Shown piece after piece: positions 44,675 through 57,721 of a stretch of 64,000 bases of DNA (the first letter of the stretch is position 1; each line of letters starts with the position of its first letter). Origin of the DNA: Casuarius casuarius (taxonomy: Eukaryota; Chordata; Aves; Casuariiformes; Casuariidae). Position numbers and translations under genes: made by a program. The DNA is taken from NCBI GenBank assembly GCA_003342895.1, contig PTFA01000086.1, positions 890,939 to 954,938 on the forward strand. The letters run 5' to 3'. Below the pieces are notes generated by a model. It worked only from the letters and a program-made list of their open reading frames with translations. It was not told the origin of the DNA and made no database searches.

Positions 44675-44694
44675 NNNNNNNNNNNNNNNNNNNN
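44675..44694. other. Assembly gap (20 N)
   Basis: Twenty consecutive N bases interrupt the GC-rich segment between CSTF1 and AURKA. Real length is unknown, so promoter spacing here is not reliable. Confidence 1.
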
Positions 44695-46439
44695 GGGGGG
44701 GGAATGGGGGGCAGCGATGGGGCGGGCGGGGGACACGGCTTGGTCGGGAGGGCGGCCGGACCCCTCCGCGACGTCGAGCGCGACCCGCCCCGGGGAGGGC
44801 AGCGCCCCGGCTGGAGAAGGCGCGGCGGTGTTCCGGGGTGGGATGCGGGAGGCAGGCCTAGGTGACCGGGCAGCCCAGGTGACCTGCGTGGGGGAGCCCA
44901 CGGGAGCTCAGCGCGATCTTAGCAGGAGGGTGACTCATCTCGGCAGACCCGGGGCCAGGATTCTTTAGTGTCCCAGCTGTAGCGCTTTGAAATGCTGCTT
45001 CTGCTGGGACACCAGTATCCCAAGCACGGGGACATTCACAGGGGCTAAAATAACAAAGTTCCTGGCATTGCTGCTCTGTGCTGCAGGCCTCTCTGATGAG
45101 TCTGACAACTTAGGCAGCACAGTAACAAGCACCTCACACTGTCGCACTTCACGGGCTCTCAGCAGGCTCAGAGCCTGTCCCAAGAGTACAACCACCACCC
45201 TCCCAAAAGTCCTACTCACGTCAGCCTCAAGAAACGGTAGTCGAAGTGGACGCGGGTCAAGGAGGGGGGATGCCATGCTACCCATGCCCCGCGGGAGCTG
45301 TCGTCTATCACATGCTGCAGCGACACGACGACCTGACATCTTCTTTTTACCTATCCTGTATCACTTGTAAAAGCCGACACACCAGACTTGCTTTTGCACT
45401 TGTTTTCAACACTGCAGAGCCAATAAGAGTTGCCTTCAATCACACTTCTTCAGAGGCTCAAAGTACTCAACCTAGTTTTGGCTGTCGCTTGCCACTCAGT
45501 GGCCCGGGTCCTCCTCACAGGTGTGAGTGGGACCACTTAGGCAGCTGGCCTCTGAGACAACACAACAGCCCCGAGCTCCTGTTACGCTTGTCCTCACAGA
45601 CTGCACGGATCCTCCACTGCCACTCTGTGTCTCTTCAAATACCTGTCAGGCTTTGGAAGCTGCCAGCAACTGCACGGCACCACAGGTGTAACGCGGCGGT
45701 CCGCTTGTCCCCCTCACACGTGTCCGTGGGCTCGTGAAGGTACCTCTGGCCAGGCGTCCCCTTGCGGGCTGTGTGGCGGCGGGTGTCCCCTTCGCGCTTA
45801 AGGGCTCACGGCACGTGGAGCGCTGCCCTGGGCCGCACGTCCGGGCAGCGCGAGGCAGAGGCCTGCTTCACCCCTCTGCCTGTCCTGCGGGTCCTCCGGG
45901 CTGGGGAGCTGCCACCCGTGGCACCTACCTCGCTGGCAGGACACAATGGCCCCGAGCCCCACTCGTGCTCGGCTTCACGCGAGGTGGCAGCACAGCCTCT
46001 CCCTCAGCCCGAGGCGGAGGGTGTGTGTGGAGGAGGCGAGGGAAGCGGGTTCGTGCCTCACAGGATGCAGGACTAACCTGAAGCCCTTCCCCCCACAGCC
46101 GGCTGCACGCTCTGAGGCCTCAATGGCTGTGAGGAAGGGATGGTAGTTGTAGCGTTGCCACAGGTGGGTGGTCTGGACATACGCGATTTGCGTAACGGAA
46201 GACCCGGCCAAGCAGAGACTTTGCGGAGAAAAGTGTGTAAACGGGGCGTCGATCCACGCAGTTGGAGTACGGAAGGAGCCAGCGGCGGAGAGACGGTACG
46301 TAAAGTACGCATGTAGCGCAAACACCGCCCTGGGGGCGGGCGCGTTGGCCGTACGCGGGATACGCAGCAGGCTGCCGTTGCGCATGCGCCTCAGGGGCTC
46401 ACCACAACGAGGCGCAGCCTCGCAACGAGCGGAGCGTTT
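44695..46439. other. GC-rich spacer between the divergent CSTF1 and AURKA promoters
   Basis: CpG-rich at both ends (to about 44900 and from about 45700), with moderate composition between. Several overlapping open frames of 60-160 codons occur on both strands, as expected from high GC. None shows a known domain or phase-compatible splice sites. Confidence 0.5.
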
Positions 46440-46600
46440 AGCGAGCCAATGGACGGGCGGGTCGGTTGAAAAGGAGCCAATCAGCGGGCGCGGACGGCGG
46501 GAGACGGGCCAATGGAAAGAGGCGGTAGTTTAAAGGGTATTTAAGGGAGGGTGGTTTGAATTCAAACAGCGTTGGCGGCCGGAGGGAGCTGAGGCCGGGG
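46440..46600 (+). promoter_or_regulatory. AURKA: AURKA cell-cycle promoter (CCAAT x3 plus CDE/CHR-type elements) and noncoding exon 1
   Basis: Three CCAAT boxes begin at 46446, 46477 and 46509, that is 31 and 32 bp apart, the NF-Y spacing typical of G2/M genes. They are followed by GGCGG-tag-TTTAAA (46521-46534), a CDE/CHR-like tandem, and by the palindrome TTTGAATTCAAA (46555-46566) with a CHR in both orientations. The DREAM/MuvB complex acts at such elements. Transcription probably starts around 46560-46580, and noncoding exon 1 ends at the donor CCGGGG|GTGAGC (after 46600). No classical TATA box was relied on. Confidence 0.8.
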
Positions 46601-46888
46601 GTGAGCGGGTGCCCGGGCGCTGCGGCGGGGATTGGGCCCGGGGCTGTGTCACGGAGGGCCGCGCCTGTGGGAGATACCTCCAGGACCCGGCCCGGCTGGC
46701 GGGAGGCAGGCTGGGAGCTGGGGGCAAGGGCGCTGCTGTGTGGGAGCGCAGGCCCGGCCTGCGCGGAGGGGTGCAGGCGCGAGCCTCGGAGGGGAAGATC
46801 CGAGACGCAGTGTTGCCTGAGGAGCTGACTTGTGTTAACTGTGCCTCACGTATAGGCTGATCTATATGTGCCCTTCTCCTCAGGCATC

Positions 46889-49800
46889 ATGGACAAGAAG
46901 ACCAAAGAGAACCATTCTGGACACCATAACCATGCTACTAAGGTAAATAGCTTGCCAGGTTGATTGTCCTATTTTCTGTGATTGTACAGGAGCTATAGAC
47001 TCAAAACTGTTCACAGTGATTATTGGTAACTGTTCTAAATAACAAAAATAGGAAACTCATCTTGAAGTAGTGTTTCCTGCTCACAGGAAACAATTCCCAA
47101 CCTTATCTTTCAGTCTTTCTTTTGGAGAGAACATTGCCCAAGGCTTGTTTGCCTTCTTGTTAGTATTGATATGTCATTCTCTAATTAAGAAATCCTCCTT
47201 GTATCTTGCATATAATCTAATAGCCTTTAATTGGACAGCAAGTGCATGTGAGTAACTTATTCCAGATACGGCTTCCAAAAGCAAGTACTGTGTCAATGTT
47301 GCTACTGGTATATCTATGTGAAGAGTGCTCAAGATAACCCTGACTGAATAATTTTTGCATACAGATGCACAAATACTTTTCCATTCTTTTAATTTAGAAA
47401 CAAAAAGATTCTTGATAAGGCTTTAGAATTAGCATAAGTAAAACTAATATATATATATACACACATACATATGTATTTTTAAAATCAAGCTCTCAATACA
47501 TTTTCAGTGAATTGAACTGGAAGACTAAGTAATGCCTAGGGGAAGGAAAATGTATAAGCTACTATATAGGTATCATTAGAAGGTCAAAATAAATGTGAGA
47601 TGCTAATTATCAATGTTTGAACTGAATTTTAGGCGAAGTATTCTAGAACAGCAGAGAACTTCTTAAGTATGAAAGCCTTAACTACCTCTAGCTTTCACTG
47701 ATTGGAAACAAAAGATTAAAAGCAGTTAACTAAAAGTTACAAAATAAATTCACTTTGTTCTGCTGAACTCCTCTTATGTTGAGCAAGGCAAATTAAGATG
47801 CATAGCATTCAAGGAAGCAATGATTCAAAAGAAAGCAGGGTAGGCAAGTGATAAGATTTTGAAGCAGGGGTCTGTCAGTCTTACTACTGTTACCTGATTC
47901 TCTTCAGACTTATTTCAAGATTTTCCACTAGCTATAAGTGAATGTGCTGTCAACAAGAAAATGTCAGCGGAGTATTCTATAAATCAACTTCATCCTTAAA
48001 GCATAAGATCAGAATCTCCTAGCACCTCTCATTAGTGTGCTATATTCCCTTCTTCCCACACCCAATCCATATCAATGTCTATTGATTGGGGCCATAAAAG
48101 TTACAGTGTGCTATTCTATAATTAAAACATCATGTTTTCTTTTTGAAGGCTGTAAATCCCATTGGAGATGGCCCGAAACATGTCCCTGTGCCTCAGCATT
48201 CTGCTCAGAGCCGGTTACTAAGCAGTGGAGTTCAAGCACAACGTGTTCTGTGTCCTTCAAACTTGGCCCAGCGAGTTCCTGTACAGCCACAAAAATCTGC
48301 ACTGTCAAACCAAAAACTGTCTAACAGCCACATAGTGCAGCAGCCTCGACCAAAATCTCTGGTCCAACCAACTGCTAGGCCTCAGGTTCCAAGCAAGAAC
48401 AATGAAAAACCTCAGCAGGCTCCAGTATCTGGTAATTATGAAGATGTATATGGCTTTTAAATAGTTGTGACACTTGGAATTCTTCTATTCTATGAAGTGG
48501 AATACAGTGCAAAAATTCTGAAGTTGATCTTAATGATATGTGGGAGTTCTGTACAGAAATATCTGGCTGCATCCAGAAACAGAATTGTAATGCTTGATCT
48601 TGGATGTTACTGCACTTTCCTTCTGTTGCCAGGATTGTGTGTTTAGAGCCAATATGGGTGTTTCTTTCTCTTGAAAGACTTCCAGATACTTATTAGTCAA
48701 TTATGAATTAAAGAAATTAGTGTGAGTTCATCATAATCCTGTGTACCAAAGAGATTAGCACGAATACTAGAGTGCTATATTGATGGTGGTGGGGAGGGGG
48801 GAAGCTTCTAAATGTTTCTCTTAATTTAAAAAAAGCTTTCTTGGAATTGCATCTTGATAGCAGTGATAACTCAACTGCTGTGCTGTCTTGCAATAGTAAA
48901 TTTACTTTTTTTTTAATAACACTGGATGTCATCTAAGAATTGGTGCTGATACTACACTGAGATTATACTTGTTCCCCACATGCATGAGTACTGTACTCAT
49001 GGATTTGGTTCATAAGTTTCCCCTTATTTATATATAGCAAAAAATCCTGAAGCAGAAAGCACATCTAAACAGAAAAATGAAGAGACTACTAAAAAGAAAA
49101 ATGAAGAGACAAAAAAGTAAGTTGCTGTGTATCTAAGTGTTCTAGCTAACGGAGCCCCATTGAATTAGGCTTTCTCTTAACTTCTAGGACTACATGCTGC
49201 AACTAAGCAAGCTAGCTGTAGTTAAGTTGTAGTTAAGTCCTTTGATTGTTGAGAACAGTGTTCCAACACTTCAAAGCTTGCTTAATGAAACTTGCAGAAA
49301 GCTTACTTTGACCTGAAAATCCTCAGGAACTGGAACTTCCTGCAACTTAGAGAGGCTTTTTGCTAAGTAAGTAATGGCTCTTCCCATGAGAGAACTCTGA
49401 TAAACACTATTCTAGTCACAAGATGTACATTTGAAAAAAATGCCTCCTTCATATGTGCAAGAGGTTGGAATCTGATTAGAGATGAATTAGACTCTCAGTA
49501 TGGCTAGCTGTAAAACACAGTTCTGACATGCACTAGTAAGTGCATGTGTATTAACTGTGTCTGGTCTGGTACATGCAGTCCTGCATTTTTGCAGTAAGTT
49601 GCTGATGTTAGCATCTCCACATAAAAGCTTTGGAAAGGAAGAGATCAGCTTTCAGGCTTCTCTTCAGAAGTCTCAATGCATGTTTTGTCCTCTTGGTGGT
49701 GTTCTCTTAAAGACTAAAATGTAGCTCAGGTCAGGAAGTATCCTATTGAACAGGAATGCTATTAATGTAAACCCAGAATACAGCTGGATACTTTGTGTGG

Positions 49801-52800
49801 CTTTTGATAATTTAATGGTATCTCTTTGCAGAAGGCAGTGGTCTCTTGATGACTTTGAAATTGGTCGACCTCTGGGGAAAGGAAAATTTGGAAATGTATA
49901 CCTGGCACGTGAAAAGCAGAGTAAATTTATTCTTGCACTGAAAGTGCTATTTAAAACACAATTGGAGGAAGCTGGAGTAGAACATCAGCTACGAAGAGAA
50001 GTTGAAATACAGTCTCATCTTAGGTAAAGTTTAGTAAACAATAACTTTGTTTCTCTAGCTTATGCCCAAAGAGAAAACATAATAAGTTTGTTTCTGGTAA
50101 CAATGACCTTTTGAAGACAAGGGCTATTTAACAAAAACAAACCTTTAAATTGCTAGTTCAGATTCTTGCCTTTCTGCACAAGCATGTAAATCTTACCTTG
50201 TCTAGTTTGCTATGAAGCAGCCATAGTAATAAAATCTTCCTTATTACTATTCCTGTTGCATTTATATGGGTAACCCTGCAACTTCTCAGGAGTCTAAGCT
50301 TAATTCTAGTATTTGGCTTCCTAGAAAATAAGCCTAATTTGCTGAACAAATTGAGTATTCCACAAAATCATTTAAAGCTTTTAAACTTAAATTCAAAAAC
50401 AATGGGAATAGGCACTTTCTAAATGGTAATCTACTTTTCCAGGTGATGTAGAAAGATATGCTCAAGATATGAATTAGCTTAGCTCTTGGTCAGCCTCTTG
50501 CCATGAGGGAGCCTAAACTGTTCCTATGATAAATAGCACTTACCTGCTATTAAAGCTCTTGTAACAGGTATGTGAGCTGAAATAATTCATGCTTCCACTG
50601 AGCACAAATGCTAGGGCCCCCACAGTGCTGGGTCTGTTTCCCATGTTTAGCAGTAGAGTAAAGCATAAACACATGATCATAGAGCGTGGCAAAAAGCCCT
50701 AGATTGCTGAGGAATACTTGCAAGATACTGAAGACCAATGCTGATCTTCCTTCAAAGTGGGGGAAGCAGGAAAGGGCAAGTTCATTATCTTGCCAGCCCA
50801 CAGTATGCACAGCAAAACTGCTGAGCGTACGCACTGATGTGAATTACTTCTCACAGTGAAACTTAAAGAAAAAACACTTTACTGTCTCCTATAACTAAGA
50901 ATCAAGTAATAAACATACTTTGTTCAGAGGAATATTTATATCTTCTTGCAGGCATCCCAACATTCTCAGACTATACGGCTACTTCCATGATGTTACAAGA
51001 GTCTACCTTATTCTAGAGTATGCACCTCGTGGAGAAGTCTACAAAGAGCTTCAGAAGCTTACCAAGTTTGATGAGCAAAGAACTGCTACTGTAGGTTGTT
51101 CTAGCTTCTTGAACATTTGCTCTTTGTGTTTGGAATACCTGCAGCATAGGCTAGCTCTTTGGATGGAATTCTGTCCTTAGTTGTATGAAGCTGAGATTTC
51201 CTAGATATATTACAAGTGCATGAGCAAATTAATATTTAGGAATAAATTGGAAAGACAAATTACTGTGCAGCACTAACATAACTAAATGTTCAGTGTTGCC
51301 TAGTGCTTCAAGTGCTTGGTCACTTCAAGTGGATGCTGTCTTGTTACACTTCAAGGGCCTAAGATAATTACTCTAACTTAAATTAATAGTACCAATTATG
51401 TAATATGTAGAAAATGCTTTGGCTACAGCATAGCTAGAGTAACAGTGCCTTTGTACTTGAAAATTTGCTTTCTTTTTAAATACAGTACATCACAGAACTA
51501 GCAGATGCCCTATCATACTGTCATTCAAAGAATGTGATTCACCGAGACATCAAACCAGAAAACTTGCTGCTTGGCTCAAATGGAGAATTAAAAATTGCTG
51601 ACTTTGGATGGTCAGTGCATGCTCCATCTTCTAGGTAAGAATGTAATGCACAAAAACCTTATACAGTGAAATATTTCTGTGGTGAAAACACCAGCTTTCT
51701 TTTCCACAGCTATAGATGTGGAAGAGAAGTAAATGTGAACTTCTATAACTACTAGAAAACTCCCATCCTTTAATTTCTAAAACAGGGCCACTGCAGTAAA
51801 GAACTTGGACCCTAGCAATATATCTAGGATTATTCATCAAAGATGGTCTGAACTGCATCTGACATAAAGGAAGACTGTATCTCACCTAGCCAGTGAGATG
51901 AAAAGAGAAGTGTAGGTGTGTGACTGCAGTGCCTGGGATGTGGCTGTTTGTTTAAAGGAGAAGTTACTGCTGGGATTTCTTTACCAGATATTATGGTGGT
52001 GCTGCATCTATTTAGAGTGTACTGCACAGAAGTACAGGTGGCTGCCAGCATTAGCTTCTATCTGGCTCTTGAAACAGATCCTAGTTGCCATAAAGAATAA
52101 ATGATGACAAACTGAAACATACATTTTTCTTCAGGAGAACAACTCTCTGTGGGACACTTGACTATCTGCCTCCTGAAATGATCGAGGGAAGAACACATGA
52201 TGAAAAGGTGGATATTTGGAGCTTGGGGGTTCTATGCTATGAATTCCTAGTAGGGAAACCGCCTTTTGAAGCAGACACATACCAGGAAACCTACAGAGCT
52301 ATTTCCAAGGTATGTGCTATCACTTACTTGAACTGGCTGAGTTTTGTGGCCCTTCAGCACTCTTGCATTATTCAAGCTTAAACGGTCATTTAACTAGAAT
52401 TGTAGCATGGCTTAATGAGATAATGACAAGACTAAATCCCTAAAACTGTCTTTAGTTGCTCTATGGAATGACTGTAAAAGACCTCAAGTTACCTTGCTGA
52501 CTTCCCTGGTTCCACTCTGTTTCTACCTGCATCAGAACTCCTCTCTCTTTCATAAAGCAGTTAGTCTTCTCCATGTAGGCTTTCTACCTCTTTCCTTTTT
52601 TGGTTTATAAAATGAATATTTAATACTCAGGCTGTTACTAAAAAATGCAAGCTTTAATTCTCTTGTTCCATATCATAGAAAGGCTCCAGCAAACTAGTCT
52701 TGTGTTTAAAAGTACATGCACACTAGCAAGCTTTCTGGTGCTTGCGGAAGTTAAGCTTTCTCAAGATAATGCCAAAGTTACCTTATCTCAATAGGCTTAA

Positions 52801-53111
52801 AGTGCATAGTCCACAAGACAGATGGAACTTTTTCTTCCTAGTTGTACTTGGGATGGTATAGCCCTTCAGTTCTCTAGTCTTTACCAAAGAAATGCTGCAT
52901 CTTTAGTGTCATTTCCTTTTCTTAGGTGGAATTCAAATTTCCTCCATTTGTAACAGAAGGTGCAAGAGACTTAATTTCAAAGCTTCTAAAGCATAACCCA
53001 TTCCATCGGCTGCCCCTGAAGGATGTACTTGTTCATCCCTGGCTTACAGCAAACTCTACAAAGATGCCCAACAGCAGAAAGAGTGATGTTGCTGCCACAT
53101 CGAGAACATAG
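46889..53111 (+). CDS. AURKA: AURKA, Aurora kinase A
   Basis: Eight coding exons: 46889-46942, 48149-48431, 49038-49116, 49832-50023, 50952-51090, 51486-51634, 52135-52309 and 52926-53111 (TAG), total 418 aa against 403 in human. The mitotic Ser/Thr kinase acts at centrosomes and spindle poles with TPX2. Visible are a KEN box (residues 6-8), the QRVLCPSN A-box (49-56), the Gly loop [11 protein letters not shown], catalytic Lys176, aC Glu195, HRDIKPEN with Asp270, DFGW (Asp288), the activation-loop RRTTLCG with Thr301/302 (human Thr287/288) and a C-terminal RxxL (385-388). Offset to human numbering is +14. Unusual are ATP-pocket residues Arg229, Glu231 and Lys234, which match Aurora B rather than human Aurora A, while Gly212 (human Gly198) keeps the Aurora A type. 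Exon 4 carries an in-frame KNEET duplication. Confidence 0.98.
50952..51090 (+). CDS. AURKA: AURKA exon encoding the hinge and ATP pocket
   Basis: The exon spans acceptor ttgcag|G to donor ACT|GTAGGT and encodes residues 204-249, including [11 protein letters not shown], the hinge ILEYAP and [11 protein letters not shown]. Codons CGT (51028), GAA (51034) and AAA (51043) give Arg, Glu and Lys where human AURKA has Leu215, Thr217 and Arg220. Frame and splice sites are clean, so a sequencing error would have to hit three separate codons. Confidence 0.95.
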
Positions 53112-53641
53112 TCTTAACAGGGGTAACTGTATGGGATCAACAAGAGGGAAGTCTTGTAATGTGACTACTGTAAAGCTTACAAGGGAAAGAGCAGGCCTTG
53201 GAATCCAAGGGTGGTTGAAGGAGAGTAAGTCTTTGAGCTGGTTGTCATTTTAAACTCCAATAGCAATGTAAAATTGTCTGAATTTTTAGCTGGAGGTTGT
53301 GGAATACTTAATATACTTGAAATACAATTACATGTGGGCCAGGTATGTTGATAAAGGGTAAAGCTAAATATTAAGCTGTCGAAGGCCCTTATGTGGTCTG
53401 TCTTAATTATTGGTTCCTTGTTCCAATAGTAAGAGGCAGTTGTGGTTCTAGCTTACTGAACTGTGCAATAACAAATCCCAGAGATACCTGCCTCCTAACT
53501 TATTGGACTGCTAAGGGTATCACAACTGTGGTGTAATCTGAAACTGAGTGAGGTGAATGCATTTCTAAGTCTTCTAAAATGATGCGTGCATTTTTTGTCT
53601 CTATTAATCCTTTGTCTTATATGTGAGCACTTGACTCCTTA

Positions 53642-53647
53642 AATAAA
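53642..53647 (+). terminator. AURKA: AURKA polyadenylation signal
   Basis: A canonical AATAAA lies 530 bases after the AURKA stop codon. It is the first such signal on the plus strand and gives a 3' UTR of plausible length. Confidence 0.65.
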
Positions 53648-53664
53648 GACTTACATACTGTCAC

Positions 53665-56600
53665 TAGTACTGTAAGAGTTACTAGTGTACTTGTATCAGT
53701 TCATCTGCCTGCTTCTAAGCACTTACCTTTACACTCAGACTACAGTACCCTCTGAGACTCATCTATGATCACAAAGTAACAGTATGCTTCACTTTCCTCT
53801 GAGAAGTAAGCCAACAATGTTCTCCCTCAAAGTGTGGGTATTGCTGAAGTAGCTCTGGTCACTCTATTCCAAAGGTGAATTCAATTGAAATGGGTATCAA
53901 GGGAAGTACCACAGCCATGGCTACTTAACTGGCTCAATTCTTCCATGAGTTTTTCATGCAGTTACTCAAGCGAAAGAGCTACCATGCAGGGTTTGGAAGC
54001 ACTTTAAAGAAAAAGGTTGGGAAAGTGTTATCAAATCAACCACTTTATGCAACTAGAACTAATAGTCATGCCTGGTGTTTTAAGGCTCTTGGTCTGGTCA
54101 TACAAGTTGCAAAGAAGTTACCCCTTAAAATATAGCAAGGGCTCAGCCCCTATAATGGCAAGACTTACATTGTTATTTTGGTCCGGACACATCCATTTAT
54201 CAAAGTAGAACCAGCTAATTAAACTGGGAGGAAAAGAAACAGGGTAGGTTATTTTGTTTTTCAAGTATAATCCAGGCTGTGTGGCAATAAACACCACAGC
54301 ATGAAGAGAAATTTGGTTCTGGTATTGCTGCTGCTACAGCTCTTACCCACAAGGATCACTTCAGTTTTTAAAAAGCATATTCAAAAAAGTTCACTGCTTA
54401 AAAATAGACTGGCATAAATATAACTTGTTTGTAAGTTCTCATACAGTAACCCCTTGCCCCCCATTTACAGGAGAAAAAGTTTTCAAGATATAAAACATGC
54501 AAATCAAATATTTTCCAGTAAAACACTTCAAGCAAATACATTGCAAGAGAAAGCCATTTATTTTATTTTCATTATCATAGGACTTCTAAGGCCTCTTCCA
54601 TTATTTTACAAATAATTTTAAAAAGTGATCCTTTACATTTGAGGATTCTGAAATTCAAAATATATTCTCACATTAATTTAAAATATACTTTTCAAAAAGT
54701 TTAGATAAACACAGCCAGTAGTTTATACAACCAAATTTACCTAATTAACAGGTAATCTGAAGTCTGATCATAACTTACATGAAATTCAGTTTCTTTATTA
54801 CAAGAAAATCTCTGGTTAGTGCTGGTGACTTTTAATAACTTCTAGATGTGTTTGCTTTAAATTACGTCTGCTTCACAGAAAGTTACTTTTGAAAGAAGTG
54901 AGAAGGAATGCTATTTTACCAGCTTTAGTAATAAACACGCTCGTTAGAAATGATTGGTCAAATAAGGAAAATAAGGAAGCTGTCATCTGATTATTCTGAA
55001 ATTGATTTGTTATTCTTAGGCAACAGAATGTGCCTGTAACAGAGAGAAGACAGAAAACGTGTAGAGAAGAGCACAGAAAGTTTCTGTGAACAGAAAACAA
55101 AAAAAGCCAAAGTAAAATTCGCTCTTGAGAAAAACTGACAGCTCAGCTGAAGCTTAAAAAAACCCTGACTACTCTAGAAAGTGATATACTACAGAAGTTT
55201 GTTGCATGTTATCACAGCATAGTAACACTTCAACAGCTGTGTACGTACACACTGCTACTTTTACCTAATAAACACTCCATTATCATCAGAGAGCAAAAAA
55301 CTTCCATCCGAGTAACAGACATAATAGTCTTGCAGCTAAATCAAGGCTAAAAGGCAGAGCTTCCCTGACAAGCAAGCTGATTTCAGAAAGCTTTTTTCTC
55401 AAGGGACAAAAGGCTCAAATTATGAGCAGGCTCAGATAGCAGCAAGGACCACTAGCATTCTGGAGAAGCAGCCAGCTTCAGCAACCATAATGCAAAGTTG
55501 GCCCTAAATGGGACAATTCCAGTTTGTTTATTTGTTTTTTTTGAAAACAAGTTATTTTAAATGAACTTGACAGCTACTCCTTCAGTACACATTGGCACAC
55601 AAAACAGCAGAGCATTAGCTTCACACTCTTGCGAGCAAGCCAAACAGCTGTGCACAACATAAGCTCTGTTAAAGGAATGACACAGCTTACTGTTCTCATG
55701 CAAGCAGACCAGACTGCAATGCTGAATCTCAGTGTGGTTCCTGTCCTACTCCTAAGGCTGGTACTTTGAAAGATGTTTAAGCTATATTATGTATCTCTAG
55801 ATATGTCACATATGGCTAACTTTACACTGTACATCAGCCTCTAGCCTGTGTACCTGCTCACTGCTGCAATTGTTTCCATCCTAAGACCAAAGTCTCATCT
55901 GGGCTAGCAGCACAGCCCAACTAGGATGAAGCCATCATCAAGGGGCTCTGTGTTTTTAGGAGGCAGGCTCACATAGCAGCTTGCTTCCAAAGGAGAGAGG
56001 AAGGAAACCAGATGTCTCTTCACTTTTACCCCTTTTGTCCTATAGAAAAAACTGGTTAACCAAGCAGTAGCAATAAAAGAGAGGTCCAAGGAGAGATGTG
56101 GCTATGACTTGTCTTCCTAGAGCACAAATGAAGTTTGTTCACTTGTGATCCTAAGGATTTGCAGAGCTTCAAACCTGTCCATAGTTTGGACTAGTTGTGA
56201 ATGGGAGAGGAGTTAGGATGCAGTTTAACATCAAGGCAGAGCTGAATTAATAGCTTGCTGATAGCAAAAAGAAGTGAATTCCCTCCCACAGCCAGCTCTC
56301 ATCCCAACCACATGACTCCCTCCATTCACTAACCTGGAAAAAAAGTTATTTTGACCACCAGGGTAATTTTCTGCAATTTTAGTTGAATCAGGTTCTTGTC
56401 TGAACTGACCTGTGTTGCAGCCACCTTGGGGTAGGTGACAGAAGCATGAAGACAGACAAAGATAGGTTAAAAAGAACAGAGCTGGAGGGAGGCATGGATC
56501 CAAAAGACTGTTAGATCAGGCTTGAGTCATCTCGCAGAAACACAGCCCTAAGTCTGAAAGCCACGTTTACTAGACAATGTGAAGCAGACTACCCAGTTTT

Positions 56601-57721
56601 GGGATCCAATTTTTGTGTCAGCTGAAAAACAGTATGAGAATACATGCATGCACAACTACACTGATAGCAGTACTATCCAAATACAAAAATGAAAAGCATC
56701 TCTAACTGGTACATTCAACACCATCAGACAAAAGCACAGGAACTGCTCTTGAGAAGCTATGAATTGTAATGTTTGGACTTCAAGTGCAGGTCTGAGTTTC
56801 TGCCACAGGAGCAGAAAGCTGCTATGGTTAGTTTTCATATCAAAATGTGTCCCCAGTATGAAGTCAGATCTCAACACATTAAAGCCCATAGATACCTTGC
56901 CTCTGACTTGATGATCTTTGGAATATGTTCGCATAGGAGGTAATTCTGGTTACACTGATTTCAATAGACTCAGGATTTCTTCAGAGTCTATGCATACACA
57001 TATTAAAAAGAAAAATACAAAGAGAAAATAAAAAGACTTCAGTAAGACCAGTTACTAAGCTATAAAGAAAGCACATTTTCAAACACCAAAATCTTAAAAT
57101 ATGGAAGCACCATGAATGAGCTACAGTTTCAGAGCACTGCAACACCTATGGCAAAAACAAGGCATGTGTGTTAATATTGCAGGACTGGGGCGTAGCATGT
57201 GCCTTTTATAACAAAAGAAATACCTATATACAAATTTGGATCCTAATATTTATATTTACCCAAAGAACTATTCATATAGTAAGATACTGTTTGTTCCACA
57301 GGACTATTAAGGAGAAACTTAACCTTATTTTAATTCCTGACTATATAATAATAAATAAGTGCTGAACTGTAGCAACTGTGTTTCAACAAGAGAAAAGTTA
57401 AGGCCCAAAAATCTAGATTACAAAGACACAGAACTACGTGTTCTAAAGAGACTGCTCATTGTCAAGCATTTATATTATCACTTACAGGAAATACCTGATA
57501 CTATTTTTAACAGGTTTTTCTAACGAATAGGTGGCAAAAGGGGCAGAAGATAAGGACAGCACTTCTCACAGTGTCACATATACCTGAAAGAATGAGTAAG
57601 AAATGCAAGAGGAGGTCAGCATTAACATGATCCAAGTAAATTTTCTAAAGAAATCTGGCAAACTGAGAAGCTACATGGATATACAGCATTTAAAAACTGA
57701 ACAAAAATGAACTGGAAATCA
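53665..57721. other. Convergent 3' flank of AURKA and FAM210B
   Basis: No coding exon is supported. The FAM210B 3' UTR probably occupies the right part. Minus-strand AATAAA signals (plus-strand tttatt) occur at 55527 and, doubled, near 54557, so a UTR of 2-3 kb is possible. The rest is AT-rich, without recognisable repeats. Confidence 0.4.

Noticed and set aside
44266..44901. Frames of 70-211 codons on both strands
   Set aside because: Glycine-, proline- and arginine-rich translations of CGG-type sequence across the CSTF1 CpG island; one crosses the N gap.
48432..48460. Continuation of AURKA exon 3 to a stop (GNYEDVYGF)
   Set aside because: It is intron read-through; the donor TCTG|GTAATT joins in phase to the exon at 49038.
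51091..51180. Extension of the AURKA hinge exon past 51090
   Set aside because: Reading through gives unrelated residues; the GTAGGT donor restores the conserved THR-TYR-ILE junction with the next exon.
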